Positions 1-8,707 of a stretch of 16,113 bases of DNA are shown piece after piece. The stretch comes from Clostridiales bacterium. GTDB lineage: Bacteria; Bacillota; Clostridia; Lutisporales; Lutisporaceae. The position numbers and the translations under genes were made by a program. The stretch spans positions 1-16,113 of the forward strand of contig DUSG01000067.1 of the NCBI GenBank assembly GCA_012842725.1, in the 5' to 3' direction. The first letter of the stretch is position 1. Each line of letters starts with the position of its first letter. A model generated the notes under the pieces. It was given only the letters and a program-made list of their open reading frames with translations. It did not search any database and was not told the DNA's origin.

Positions 1-803
1 TATTGATAGGCATAGATCAGGATATAAATGCTGTCAATGTAGCAAAAGAAAGATTAAAAATGTATGAAGACCGTGTGAGAATAGTAAAAGAAAATTTTAA
101 GAATATAAAGTCTATTGTGCATAATCTTGGCATAGAAAAAGTGGATGGTGTATTACTGGATCTTGGTGTTTCTTCCCATCAACTGGATGAGGAAGAAAGA
201 GGTTTTAGTTATATGAAAGATACAGTTTTGGACATGAGGATGGATAAAGACAATCCTTTGACAGCAGAACGAATTGTCAATGAATGGTCAGAGGATGAAA
301 TATATTACATAATAAAACAATATGGCGAGGAAAGATGGGCTAAGAGGATAGCTGAGTTTATTGTGAGAGAAAGAAAAAAAGAAAGAATTACAAGCACAGG
401 GCAACTTGTAGATATAATTAAAAGCGCTATTCCCGCTTCTGCCAGAAGAGAAGGACCACATCCTGCCAAGAGGACGTTTCAGGCATTGAGAATAGCTGTT
501 AATGACGAGCTTGGTATACTTGAGAGAACAATAGAAGATGCGATAGATTTGTTAAATCCTGAGGGAAGAATTTGTGTAATAACTTTTCACTCCTTAGAGG
601 ACAGAATAGTTAAGAATACATTTAACAGATTGGAAAAGCCGTGTACCTGTCCACCTAGAATTCCCCAATGCATATGCGGACAGCTACCTTTGATAAAAAT
701 AATTACAAAAAAACCTATAACTGCGGGCTCTGAAGAACTAAAGAATAATCCCAGATCAAGAAGTGCAAAATTAAGAGTTGCTGAAAGACTAGGTTCTAAA
801 TAG
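1..803 (+). CDS. rsmH: 16S rRNA (cytosine(1402)-N(4))-methyltransferase RsmH, 5' end cut off by the window
   Basis: RsmH (MraW) uses S-adenosylmethionine to methylate N4 of C1402 in the ribosomal decoding centre. The frame is already open at the window edge. The TTG at position 3 is an internal leucine codon, because the visible protein begins at the GIDQD strand of the SAM fold. The first 40-50 residues, including the glycine-rich SAM loop, therefore lie upstream (the family is about 310 residues, with 266 visible). Family signatures are all present: DGVLLDLGVSSHQLD (visible residues about 48-62), the basic RREGPHPAKRTFQALR segment (about 147-162), ITFHSLEDRIVK (about 194-205), and a CxCP/CxC cysteine cluster near residue 218. 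The ending, NPRSRSAKLRVAERL, is typical. It is the usual gene just upstream of ftsL in the dcw cluster, with 19 bases between them. Identification is certain; only the start is missing. Confidence 0.97.
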   Translation, partial: LIGIDQDINAVNVAKERLKMYEDRVRIVKENFKNIKSIVHNLGIEKVDGVLLDLGVSSHQLDEEERGFSYMKDTVLDMRMDKDNPLTAERIVNEWSEDEIYYIIKQYGEERWAKRIAEFIVRERKKERITSTGQLVDIIKSAIPASARREGPHPAKRTFQALRIAVNDELGILERTIEDAIDLLNPEGRICVITFHSLEDRIVKNTFNRLEKPCTCPPRIPQCICGQLPLIKIITKKPITAGSEELKNNPRSRSAKLRVAERLGSK

Positions 804-822
804 ATTTAAGGGGGAATAAAAT

Positions 823-1317
823 ATGTTAGTAGCAGATAATAGAGCATATGATTATAGTTATGAAGAATATATAACAGATGTACCCCTTTTGGATGAGGAA
901 GCTAAGCCTAAAACCAAAAAGGTAAGTAAAACGAAGAATAAGGTACGTATATTTCCTATTGTTTTGGTCTTTTCATTGAGTATTCTGATGATTTCACGAT
1001 ATGCATATATCGCAGAGATTAATTTTACTATCAATAAAATGGAAAAAGAATACAATGAGCTGTTAAAGAAAAATGAAAATCTCAAAGTGAACCTGATGAG
1101 TACCATTAACTTACAGACATTGGAACAAATAGCCATGGAAGAATTAAATATGCAATATCCGGATCCAGACCAGATATTATATGTTTCTGCAGCCAAACCT
1201 ATTGTAATAGATAAAGGGTATGATGATACATATTACTCTAAGGAAGATGTGGAAGAAAATAAATACATAACTAAAGCAAAACTATTGATTAATAGTTTCA
1301 TCAGTTTGCTGGATTAA
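823..1317 (+). CDS. ftsL: Cell division protein FtsL (bitopic septum protein)
   Basis: This is a small single-pass membrane protein of 164 residues. It has a charged cytoplasmic segment (1-42, lysine-rich at 28-42), one transmembrane helix (about 43-62), an extracytoplasmic coiled coil (about 64-95), and then the LEQIAMEELNMQYPDPDQI segment typical of Firmicute FtsL. A polar tail follows (about 125-164). FtsL pairs with FtsB/DivIC and FtsQ/DivIB to recruit and activate the septal FtsW/PBP synthase. Sequence identity in this family is low, so the call rests on topology, the coiled coil, and its position between rsmH and the class B PBP gene. The ATG is preceded by an AAGGGGGA ribosome binding site with good spacing. 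At 164 residues it is longer than B. subtilis FtsL (about 117) because of longer tails at both ends. Confidence 0.85.
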   Translation: MLVADNRAYDYSYEEYITDVPLLDEEAKPKTKKVSKTKNKVRIFPIVLVFSLSILMISRYAYIAEINFTINKMEKEYNELLKKNENLKVNLMSTINLQTLEQIAMEELNMQYPDPDQILYVSAAKPIVIDKGYDDTYYSKEDVEENKYITKAKLLINSFISLLD

Positions 1318-1338
1318 TTTCCCCAAGGGGGTGCTAAC

Positions 1339-3321
1339 TTGGCTGGCATGACAAAAAGGGTAAAAAAAAGGGTCGTATTTATACTAGGAGTCTTTACATT
1401 TATATTTTTTCTTTTAGCTGTAAGATTGTTTAAAATTCAGATCGTTGATGGAGCAGAATACCAACAAAAGGCGATGGAACAATGGACAAGAGATGTGCCA
1501 GTCCCATCAAAAAGAGGAATAATTTATGATAGAAATGGTAAGGAGTTAGCCACCAATGCTCCTGCTTATGAAATATATGTCCGCCCAGTGGAAGTCAAGG
1601 ATAAAGAAAGTACAGCCCAGGTGCTGGCGGAAGTTCTAAATATGGATAAAGAGGATTTGTTGGAAAAAGTATCTGCAAATAAAGATACTGTTATTATAAA
1701 GAAAAAAGTAGATTCTGAAACGGTAAGGATCCTTAGAGAAAAAAATATTAAGGGTCTAATTTTTGTTGATGACAGTAAAAGGTTTTATCCACAAAGCAAT
1801 TTTGCATCTTATATTTTAGGTTTTACAAACTATGATAATCAAGGACAGGATGGTGTAGAAGCTACATTTGAAAAGTATTTAAACGGATTCCCTGGAAGAG
1901 ATATAAAAATGACCGATGCTCAAGGTAGGGAATTACCTGAAAGCGATAGAAAATATTATGAACCTCAGGACGGTTTGAATTTAATACTTACAGTAGATGA
2001 GGTTATACAGCACTTTGCTGAGAAAGCTGTAGAAAATGCGCTTATAGAGACTAAAGCAAAAAGAGTCATGGCAATTGTGATGGACCCAAAAACAGGCGAT
2101 ATACTTGCCATGGCCATAAAGCCTGATTATGATAATAATGATCCCAGGAAGGTTCCGGAAGAATTAGCAGATCAGTGGGATAGTATGTCATCTACCGAGC
2201 AGTATAATGCTTTATTTAAAATATGGAGAAATCCTGCAATATCAGATACATATGAACCTGGTTCAACCTTTAAAACGATTACAGCTGCTGCTGGACTGGA
2301 AGAAGGTGTGGTTAAACCAGAAGAAAGATTTTATTGCTCTGGATCTATAGTGGTAGCAGGAAGAAGATTGAAATGTTGGAGAAGTTATAACCCACATGGA
2401 AGTCAAACCTTTACTGAAGCAGTTCAGAATTCTTGCAACCCAGTTTTTATTGAAGTAGGGCAGCGATTGGGCAAAGAAAAATTCTATAAATATATCCAAG
2501 GTTTTGGATTTGGTGTACCTACAAATATAAAATTATTGGGAGAGGCTTCGGGAATTGTAAGAAACATTAATTCTGTCGGTCCTGTTGAATTAGCTAATAT
2601 TTCTTTCGGTCAAGGTATAAGCGTTACTCCTATACAGCTTATAACTGCAGTATCTGCAATTATCAATGACGGGTATCTTATGGAACCACGAATTGCTAAA
2701 AAGTTGGTAGATAACAAAGGGAATACGATTCATGGATTTCAACCAAGAGTAGTACGTCAGGTTATTTCGAAAGAAACTTCAGCAGTTATGAGACAAATTC
2801 TTGAATCAGTTGTTACTAACGGTTCAGGAAGAGGAGCATATATTCCCGGATACAAAGTCGGAGGAAAAACCGGTACGGCACAAAAAGCTGAGGGTGGAAA
2901 GTATGTACCAGGGAAATATGTATCGTCTTTTATAGGTTTTGCTCCTTCAAATGATCCTAAAATTACAGTCCTTGTAGTGATAGATGAACCGGGAGGGGAA
3001 AGCTACTATGGTGGTGTCATTGCTACTCCCGTAGTAAAGAGTATTATATCAGACACATTGAGGTATTTGGATGTAAAACCTCAATATACTGAAGAAGAAG
3101 CAAAACTACTGATGAAAGAAAAGGTTACTGTACCGGAAGTAAGAAATATGAAGTTGAAAGATGCAATAAAACTATTGGAACAAAACAAGTTGAAATATAG
3201 ATTAGAAGAAGAACAAGGAGAGCCATCTGAAGATTCTTTGGTTTTAGACCAGACTCCAAAAGCAAATGCAAAGGTCAACGAAGGATCTGTGGTTATAATA
3301 TATGCAAAACCGAAAGAATAA
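1339..3321 (+). CDS. spoVD: Class B penicillin-binding protein (peptidoglycan transpeptidase), SpoVD/FtsI type, one PASTA domain
   Basis: This monofunctional DD-transpeptidase cross-links septal or spore-cortex peptidoglycan. Order of parts: short basic cytoplasmic tail, transmembrane anchor (about 12-28), PBP dimerisation domain beginning at the RGIIYDRNGKELA motif (about 59-71), transpeptidase domain, and one C-terminal PASTA domain (about 594-658). The three active-site motifs are intact: S309-T-F-K312 with the acylated serine, S365-C-N367, and K510-T-G512. One PASTA domain fits SpoVD of B. subtilis better than the vegetative PbpB, which has two. However, this is the only class B PBP gene between ftsL and murE here, so it may serve vegetative division, sporulation or both. 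The start is TTG at 1339, set by AAGGGGGTG at 1325-1333 five bases upstream; an in-frame ATG at 1348 is too far from that site. Confidence 0.93.
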   Translation: MAGMTKRVKKRVVFILGVFTFIFFLLAVRLFKIQIVDGAEYQQKAMEQWTRDVPVPSKRGIIYDRNGKELATNAPAYEIYVRPVEVKDKESTAQVLAEVLNMDKEDLLEKVSANKDTVIIKKKVDSETVRILREKNIKGLIFVDDSKRFYPQSNFASYILGFTNYDNQGQDGVEATFEKYLNGFPGRDIKMTDAQGRELPESDRKYYEPQDGLNLILTVDEVIQHFAEKAVENALIETKAKRVMAIVMDPKTGDILAMAIKPDYDNNDPRKVPEELADQWDSMSSTEQYNALFKIWRNPAISDTYEPGSTFKTITAAAGLEEGVVKPEERFYCSGSIVVAGRRLKCWRSYNPHGSQTFTEAVQNSCNPVFIEVGQRLGKEKFYKYIQGFGFGVPTNIKLLGEASGIVRNINSVGPVELANISFGQGISVTPIQLITAVSAIINDGYLMEPRIAKKLVDNKGNTIHGFQPRVVRQVISKETSAVMRQILESVVTNGSGRGAYIPGYKVGGKTGTAQKAEGGKYVPGKYVSSFIGFAPSNDPKITVLVVIDEPGGESYYGGVIATPVVKSIISDTLRYLDVKPQYTEEEAKLLMKEKVTVPEVRNMKLKDAIKLLEQNKLKYRLEEEQGEPSEDSLVLDQTPKANAKVNEGSVVIIYAKPKE

Positions 3322-3350
3322 AAGGATGACTCTAACAATAATTCGTTCAT

Positions 3351-3395
3351 AAGGCAACGGGGTTAAAGAGATTCTTTAATTCCAGTTGCCTTTTT
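3351..3395 (+). terminator. Strong intrinsic (Rho-independent) terminator after spoVD
   Basis: The outer stem AAGGCAAC (3351-3358) pairs with GTTGCCTT (3385-3392). GGGG (3359-3362) pairs with TTCC (3380-3383) through two G-C and two G-T pairs. The inner stem TTAAAGA (3363-3369) pairs with TCTTTAA (3373-3379) around a GAT loop. Only A3384 is bulged, so the hairpin has about 19 pairs. It is followed directly by TTTTT (3391-3395). The opposite strand lacks a matching T run, so it acts in the + direction only. It separates rsmH-ftsL-spoVD from murE and the genes beyond. The 29 bases between the spoVD stop and the stem leave little room for an anti-terminator. Confidence 0.9.
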
Positions 3396-3422
3396 ACAGA
3401 TTCTAAAGCATAATAATATAGT
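3393..3422 (+). promoter_or_regulatory. Candidate sigma-A promoter for murE and downstream genes
   Basis: TTTACA (3393-3398) and TATAGT (3417-3422) each differ from consensus by one base and are 18 bases apart. The -35 box overlaps the T tract of the terminator. Transcription would begin near 3429, about 65 bases before the murE start. A promoter is expected here because the terminator isolates murE from upstream transcription. A perfect TATAAT at 3438-3443 lies nearby but has no recognisable -35 box. In DNA this AT-rich such matches are common, so the exact site is uncertain. Confidence 0.5.
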
Positions 3423-3494
3423 AAATGAACAATAATGTATAATTATTGTATGAATATTCCATTATATGTAAACAATAGATATGAGGTGAGATAT

Positions 3495-4952
3495 TTGAAA
3501 TTATCCAAACTTTTGGGCAATATTGAAATTATTAGATATACTGGTGATCTAGATAAGGAAATTGAAGGAATAACGTATGATTCAAGGCAAGTTAAGAAAA
3601 ACTGTCTTTTTATATGTATAAAGGGCCAGGTTTCAGATGGTCATGATTATATAGACAATGCTATTGAAAATGGCGCAACTGCATTATTGGTTGATAGACC
3701 TGTAGAAAAAGAAGACATAACAGTTATTCAAGTAGAGAACACCAGGAAAGCCATGCCTATTATAGGAGCAAATTTTTATGGACATCCTTCGGAAAAACTA
3801 AAACTTATTGGAGTTACAGGCACAAATGGAAAAACTACTACAACTTATATGATAAGGTCTATACTAAATGAAGCAAAAAGAAAATCAGGTCTTATAGGAA
3901 CCATATCTATTGATTTTGGTAATGTAGAAATTGAATCCTCAAGAACAACACCTGAATCAATCGATTTACAAAGAATTTTTAATCAAATGGTTTCTCAAGG
4001 GATGGAATATGGTGTTATGGAAGTATCATCCCACTCATTGGAATTTGGACGCGTAGATCAGTGTATATTTCAGATAGGAGTTTTCACAAATCTTACTCAG
4101 GATCATCTGGATTTCCATGGAAATTTGGATAATTATAGGAAAGCAAAAGAAAAACTGTTCTATAAGACGAAAAAGGCAAATATTATCAATATTGATGATG
4201 AAAATGGAAGATTAATATACAAAAATATTAAACATCTGAATGTGCCATTACTAACCTACGGTATTGAGGAAAAAGCAGATATAATGGCCAAGGATATAGA
4301 AATTAATGATAATGGTATCAGGTTTAGGCTTATAACTCCAAGTTATGAAACTATGATTGTAAGCAGTATTCCAGGGAAATTCAGTGTATATAATGTACTA
4401 GCTGCTGCCAGCGTTGCATATGCAGAAGGAATTGATAAAGATATTATCGCAAAAGGAATTGAAGAATTGAAGTATGTGCCCGGCAGATCAGAAGTACTGC
4501 AAATAGATAAACCATATAAGGTAATTATTGATTACGCTCATACTCCTGATGGGTTGGAAAATATTTTAAAAGCTATAAAGCATTATGCTAAAGGGAAAAT
4601 TATTACAGTATTTGGTTGTGGTGGAGACAGAGACAAGACCAAAAGGCCAATAATGGGGGAGATAGCGGGGAGATTATCAGATTTTGTCGTCATCACTTCA
4701 GATAACCCGAGAAGCGAAAACCCTTTAGATATAATAAATCAAATTGAAGAAGGAATTAAGCCTACAAAATGTCCTTATGTATGTATAGAGAATAGAAAAG
4801 ATGCAATAAAGCATGCAATGACGATGGCTAAGGATTCAGATATTATACTTTTGGCAGGTAAAGGACATGAAACATATCAGATTTTTAAGGATAAAACAAT
4901 CGATTTTGACGAGAGAGTCATCGTCAGAGAGCTTATCCAGGAGGGTATATAA
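3495..4952 (+). CDS. murE: UDP-N-acetylmuramoyl-L-alanyl-D-glutamate--2,6-diaminopimelate ligase
   Basis: MurE uses ATP in the cytoplasm to add the third stem-peptide residue. The protein (485 residues) has the Mur ligase layout: an N-terminal UDP-MurNAc-binding domain with YDSRQV and GHDY, a central ATPase with P-loop VTGTNGKTTTT (K113), the YRKAKEKLF segment that carries the carbamylated lysine of the family, and a C-terminal domain with DYAHTPDGLE and FGCGGDRDKTKRP. D403-N-P-R406 is the motif that selects meso-diaminopimelate rather than lysine. I place the start at TTG 3495, six bases after GAGGTG (3483-3488). The resulting MKLSKLLG beginning matches other MurE proteins. An in-frame ATG at 3435 would add 20 unrelated residues, has no ribosome binding site and lies almost at the predicted transcription start. 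It is followed immediately by murF. Confidence 0.97.
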   Translation: MKLSKLLGNIEIIRYTGDLDKEIEGITYDSRQVKKNCLFICIKGQVSDGHDYIDNAIENGATALLVDRPVEKEDITVIQVENTRKAMPIIGANFYGHPSEKLKLIGVTGTNGKTTTTYMIRSILNEAKRKSGLIGTISIDFGNVEIESSRTTPESIDLQRIFNQMVSQGMEYGVMEVSSHSLEFGRVDQCIFQIGVFTNLTQDHLDFHGNLDNYRKAKEKLFYKTKKANIINIDDENGRLIYKNIKHLNVPLLTYGIEEKADIMAKDIEINDNGIRFRLITPSYETMIVSSIPGKFSVYNVLAAASVAYAEGIDKDIIAKGIEELKYVPGRSEVLQIDKPYKVIIDYAHTPDGLENILKAIKHYAKGKIITVFGCGGDRDKTKRPIMGEIAGRLSDFVVITSDNPRSENPLDIINQIEEGIKPTKCPYVCIENRKDAIKHAMTMAKDSDIILLAGKGHETYQIFKDKTIDFDERVIVRELIQEGI

Positions 4953-4953
4953 A

Positions 4954-6345
4954 ATGGAAACCATGAGTATAAGAGAAATAGCAGATGCATTGAACGGTAA
5001 GCTGATAAACTACAAAGAGGACATTATGATTAAAGGTATCAGTACAGACAGTAGAAAAATAAAGAAAGATGATCTCTTTATACCTATAAAAGGATTAAAT
5101 TTTGATGGTCACGATTTTATTCAGAATGCTATTGATTCAGGGGCTTGTGCTGTATTATCACAATATAATATAGAGCCATGTAATTTTACATATATATTGG
5201 TAGAAGATACTCAATCAGCTTTAATAAAACTTGCTCAATATTATAAAAAAAAATTTGAAATACCTTCAATAGCAGTGACGGGAAGTTCAGGCAAAACAAC
5301 GACGAAAGAGATGATTGCTTCAGTTCTAAGTGAAAAATTTGATGTTTTAAAAAACGAAGGAAATCTCAATAACAACATAGGATTGCCAATCAGTGTATTT
5401 AGATTAGAAAAGCATCATGATATTTGTGTATTTGAGATGGGGATGAACAAACCGGGAGAGATAGAGACCCTTGCTTCAATTGTAAAACCGGATATTGCAG
5501 TTATAACTAATATTGGGACTGCTCATATTGGGTATTTTGGTTCAAGGGAGAATATATTAAAAGCTAAAAAAGAAGTTTTTACATTTTTTACTAAAAATAA
5601 CATAGCTGTATTAAATGGTGATGATGATATGCTTTCCACCATTACTGATACTGATTTTAAAATAATTAGATATGGTCTTAAAGAATATAATCATTTGCGG
5701 GCTAAGGATATAAAACAGCGTGAAGATATGGGAATGGAATTCACAGTGAATATTGATGGTAGAGAGGAGAACTTTTTTATACCTCTTTTGGGAGTGCACA
5801 ATGTTTATAATGCTCTTTCTGCAATTGCAGTTGGATTGACGATGAACATGGAAATAGAAAGCATAAGAAGAGGTTTGCAAAATTTTGTTCCTGCTAAAAT
5901 GAGGATGGAGATTTACGATACAAAAGATAACATAAAAATAATTAATGATTCTTATAATGCAAATCCTGATTCTGCTATAGCCGCTATAGAAGTGTTGAAA
6001 AGCATGCCTTCCAGCGGGAGAAAAGTTTTGATAATAGGAGATATGTTAGAATTAGGGGATTACACAGTGGAAGGCCATAGAAAAGTTGGCGAAAAGGTGG
6101 CTGAATCCAATATTGAAGTGCTAATCACAATAGGGGAAAAAGCGAAAGAAGTGATAAACGGAGCATTGAGCAAAGGAATGAACAAGGAGCAGATTTATTC
6201 TTTTAAGGATAATGAAGACGCAATTTCAAAGATTTCTTCAATACTGGCAACAAATGATGTAGTGTTAATAAAAGGATCGAGAATGATGAAATTAGAAGAA
6301 ATTGTGGATTACCTTATAGAGGGGAGATACACAAAAGATGAATAG
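4954..6345 (+). CDS. murF: UDP-N-acetylmuramoyl-tripeptide--D-alanyl-D-alanine ligase
   Basis: MurF adds the D-Ala-D-Ala dipeptide to UDP-MurNAc-tripeptide, completing the cytoplasmic pentapeptide precursor. The protein has 463 residues, normal for the family. The N-terminal substrate domain contains STDSRKIKKDDLF and GHDF. The ATPase P-loop is VTGSSGKTTTKEM with K114, followed by NEGNLNNNIGLP, a MurF hallmark, and FEMGMNKPGEI. The C-terminal domain has NDSYNANPDS and IIGDMLELG. ATG 4954 is chosen because AGGAGGG (4939-4945) lies eight bases upstream. The frame stays open for 29 more codons into murE, but no ribosome binding site supports an earlier start and those residues do not resemble MurF. 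The gene begins one base after the murE stop and overlaps mraY by eight bases, so translational coupling is likely. Confidence 0.97.
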   Translation: METMSIREIADALNGKLINYKEDIMIKGISTDSRKIKKDDLFIPIKGLNFDGHDFIQNAIDSGACAVLSQYNIEPCNFTYILVEDTQSALIKLAQYYKKKFEIPSIAVTGSSGKTTTKEMIASVLSEKFDVLKNEGNLNNNIGLPISVFRLEKHHDICVFEMGMNKPGEIETLASIVKPDIAVITNIGTAHIGYFGSRENILKAKKEVFTFFTKNNIAVLNGDDDMLSTITDTDFKIIRYGLKEYNHLRAKDIKQREDMGMEFTVNIDGREENFFIPLLGVHNVYNALSAIAVGLTMNMEIESIRRGLQNFVPAKMRMEIYDTKDNIKIINDSYNANPDSAIAAIEVLKSMPSSGRKVLIIGDMLELGDYTVEGHRKVGEKVAESNIEVLITIGEKAKEVINGALSKGMNKEQIYSFKDNEDAISKISSILATNDVVLIKGSRMMKLEEIVDYLIEGRYTKDE

Positions 6346-7312
6346 TTTTTTTATCAATGAGTATAAAATGTTTATAATTTGCATAATATCTTCTTTTGTA
6401 CTTGCTTTGATTGCTGGACCTATATTGATACCTATTCTTAAAAAATTAAAATTTGGTCAAAATGTAAGAGATGATGGTCCTCAAAGCCATATAAAAAAGA
6501 CAGGCATACCTACCATTGGAGGATTAATCTTTATTATTCCGGCAATAATAGTGTCTTTGTCTTTTTCAAAGGATAAAGATATGTTATTGGCATTAACAAC
6601 GACTTTATTATATGGACTCATAGGTTTTGCTGATGATTATATTAAAATCATCAAGAAAAGATCATTGGGATTAAGGGCTTGGCAAAAAATTGTTGCTCAA
6701 TTAGCGGCAGCGTTGTTTCTTGGATATATAGCAGGCGGAATCAGTCAGACCGGTACAGAGGTTTTAGTGCCTTTTACAGGTAAATTTGTTGATCTTGGAG
6801 TTTTTTATATACCTTTTATCGTGTTTATAATATTAGGCACTGTTAACAGCGTCAACCTGACCGATGGATTGGATGGGCTTGCAGGTGGTATAACTGTGAT
6901 TGTATTAGGTTTTTTTGCAATTATAGCTTTAGCAATGAGAAATTTGGGGCTTTTAGTGTTTACAGGTTCCTTGATAGGTGCTATACTTGGATTTTTAAGA
7001 TTCAATTCCCATCCTGCTCAAGTGTTTATGGGAGATACAGGGGCCTTGGCTTTGGGTGGTGCCGTAGTTTCAGTAGCTGTAATATTAAAAATGCCTTTAT
7101 TTTTGGCTATTGTAGGGGCCATATATGTGGCAGAAGCGCTTTCTGACATCATTCAAGTCGTTTATTTTAAGAAAACAGGCAGAAGAATATTTAAAATGGC
7201 TCCGCTACATCATCATTTTGAATTGTCGGGATGGGCAGAATCAAAAGTTGTATCAGTCTTTATCATTGTTGAAATAATACTATGTCTGATTGGTATTTTA
7301 GCTTTTAATTAA
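6338..7312 (+). CDS. mraY: Phospho-N-acetylmuramoyl-pentapeptide transferase (lipid I synthase)
   Basis: MraY transfers phospho-MurNAc-pentapeptide from UDP to undecaprenyl phosphate at the inner face of the membrane, forming lipid I. The 324-residue protein is strongly hydrophobic, in line with the family's ten transmembrane helices. Conserved cytoplasmic motifs are present: DGPQSHIKKTGIPTIGG (about 47-63), the magnesium-linked D99-D100 in GFADDYIK, N173-L-T-D-G-L-D-G-L with D176 and D179, and the H291-H292-H293 motif in APLHHHFELSGW. The ATG lies inside the last codons of murF (eight-base overlap), with GGGGAG (6321-6326) eleven bases upstream. murD follows after 30 bases. Confidence 0.97.
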   Translation: MNSFFINEYKMFIICIISSFVLALIAGPILIPILKKLKFGQNVRDDGPQSHIKKTGIPTIGGLIFIIPAIIVSLSFSKDKDMLLALTTTLLYGLIGFADDYIKIIKKRSLGLRAWQKIVAQLAAALFLGYIAGGISQTGTEVLVPFTGKFVDLGVFYIPFIVFIILGTVNSVNLTDGLDGLAGGITVIVLGFFAIIALAMRNLGLLVFTGSLIGAILGFLRFNSHPAQVFMGDTGALALGGAVVSVAVILKMPLFLAIVGAIYVAEALSDIIQVVYFKKTGRRIFKMAPLHHHFELSGWAESKVVSVFIIVEIILCLIGILAFN

Positions 7313-7342
7313 TTTTTATTATTTGGAAAGGTTGGATTTTAT

Positions 7343-8707
7343 ATGGATATAAAAGGGAAAAATGTTTTGGTATTAGGTGCAGCAGTAACAGGAATACCTA
7401 CTGCTTTGGAGCTTTATAATATGGGTTGTAATATAACTCTAAATGATTGTAAACCTTTAGCTCAATTAGATGAGTACATACATGACTTGGATAATTTGTC
7501 GATTGAAATAATAACCGGTGGACATCCCATAGAGCTTGCAAGCAACTGCGATTTTATTGTAATAAGCCCGGGAGTACCTACAGATATACCTCTTGTGAAA
7601 GAAGCAAAAAAGCTTGGCAAAGAGGTTATCAGCGAAGTGGAACTTGCATACAGGATGACTCAAACACCTATTGCTGCAATTACGGGTACTAATGGAAAAA
7701 CTACTACTACAGCACTTTTAGGCGAAATAATGAAGGAAAGCGGCAGAAAAACTTTTGTTGTTGGTAATATAGGAAACCCTATAATAAAAGAAGTGAAAAA
7801 TGCTGCACCGGAAGATTTATTTGTTTTGGAAGTAAGCAGTTTTCAGCTTGAGACCACAGTACATTTTAGACCAAAAGTATGTGCAATATTAAACATTACT
7901 CCGGACCATTTGAATAGGCACAAAACATTGGAGAACTACATAGATGCAAAAACGAAGATTTTCAGAAACCAAAAGCAAGAGGACTATACTGTTTTAAACT
8001 GGGATGATGAGCAAACAAGAAAACTGTCTTCATTAACCAAAAGCAAAACACTTTTTTTCAGTAGAAAAGATATTTTAGACGAAGGTGCCTATGTTGAAAA
8101 TGGATACCTCACTATATCGTATAAAAATAAGAAAGAAAGAATAATTGATATAAAGGATATATTTATTCCTGGTGAGCATAACTTAGAGAATGCTTTAGCT
8201 GCTTCATTGATGGCATACTGCCTGGGTGTAGAAGCGCATACTATCCAGAAGGTTTTGAAAGAATTCAAAGGTGTAGAGCACAGAATAGAATATGTAACAG
8301 AAATCGATGGAGTGATATATTATAACGATTCTAAGGGAACCAATCCTGATTCTTCTATAAAAGCAATAAAAACCATGACGAGACCTACTATATTAATAGC
8401 TGGAGGTTATGATAAAGGTTCAGATTTTGATGAATTTGTTTCTTATTTTAAAGGAAAAGTTAAAGCGTTGATATTACTTGGGGAAACAGCTGATAAAATC
8501 AAGGAATCAGCAGAAAAGGCAGGTTTTTACAATATATATAAAGTATCTGATATGGAAGAAGCTGTTAAGAAGGGCAAAGAGCTTGCAACACCTGGAGATT
8601 GTGTTTTATTGTCTCCTGCATGTGCAAGTTGGGATATGTTCAAAAATTTTGAGGAAAGAGGTAATGTATTTAAGGATGCTGTAAGGAGATTAAGGGGGGC
8701 TGAATAA
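7343..8707 (+). CDS. murD: UDP-N-acetylmuramoylalanine--D-glutamate ligase
   Basis: MurD adds D-glutamate to UDP-MurNAc-L-Ala in the cytoplasm. The 454-residue length is typical. The N-terminal domain is a Rossmann-like fold (KNVLVLGAAVTG, 5-16), which distinguishes it from MurE and MurF. The ATPase P-loop is ITGTNGKTTTT with K119. VSSFQLETT, ITPDHLNRH and HNLENALAA are the family's central motifs. The C-terminal domain has YYNDSKGTNPDS, GGYDKGSDFDEF and LLSPACASWDMF, the last being a clear MurD signature. A GGAAAGG ribosome binding site (7325-7331) precedes the ATG by eleven bases. The stop codon shares its last base with the ftsW start (TAATG), which suggests translational coupling. Confidence 0.97.
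   Translation: MDIKGKNVLVLGAAVTGIPTALELYNMGCNITLNDCKPLAQLDEYIHDLDNLSIEIITGGHPIELASNCDFIVISPGVPTDIPLVKEAKKLGKEVISEVELAYRMTQTPIAAITGTNGKTTTTALLGEIMKESGRKTFVVGNIGNPIIKEVKNAAPEDLFVLEVSSFQLETTVHFRPKVCAILNITPDHLNRHKTLENYIDAKTKIFRNQKQEDYTVLNWDDEQTRKLSSLTKSKTLFFSRKDILDEGAYVENGYLTISYKNKKERIIDIKDIFIPGEHNLENALAASLMAYCLGVEAHTIQKVLKEFKGVEHRIEYVTEIDGVIYYNDSKGTNPDSSIKAIKTMTRPTILIAGGYDKGSDFDEFVSYFKGKVKALILLGETADKIKESAEKAGFYNIYKVSDMEEAVKKGKELATPGDCVLLSPACASWDMFKNFEERGNVFKDAVRRLRGAE

Noticed and set aside
3..5. TTG at position 3 as the start of rsmH
   Set aside because: The protein would begin in the second strand of the SAM fold without its glycine loop, and no upstream sequence is available to show a ribosome binding site. 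The gene is simply cut by the window edge.
3438..3443. Perfect TATAAT inside the region before murE as the main -10 box
   Set aside because: No usable -35 hexamer at 16-18 bases and no TGn extension at the right position. The TTTACA-18-TATAGT pair is the better candidate.
4867..4953. Upstream in-frame extension of murF inside murE
   Set aside because: There is no ribosome binding site before it and no resemblance to MurF. AGGAGGG at 4939-4945 clearly serves ATG 4954.
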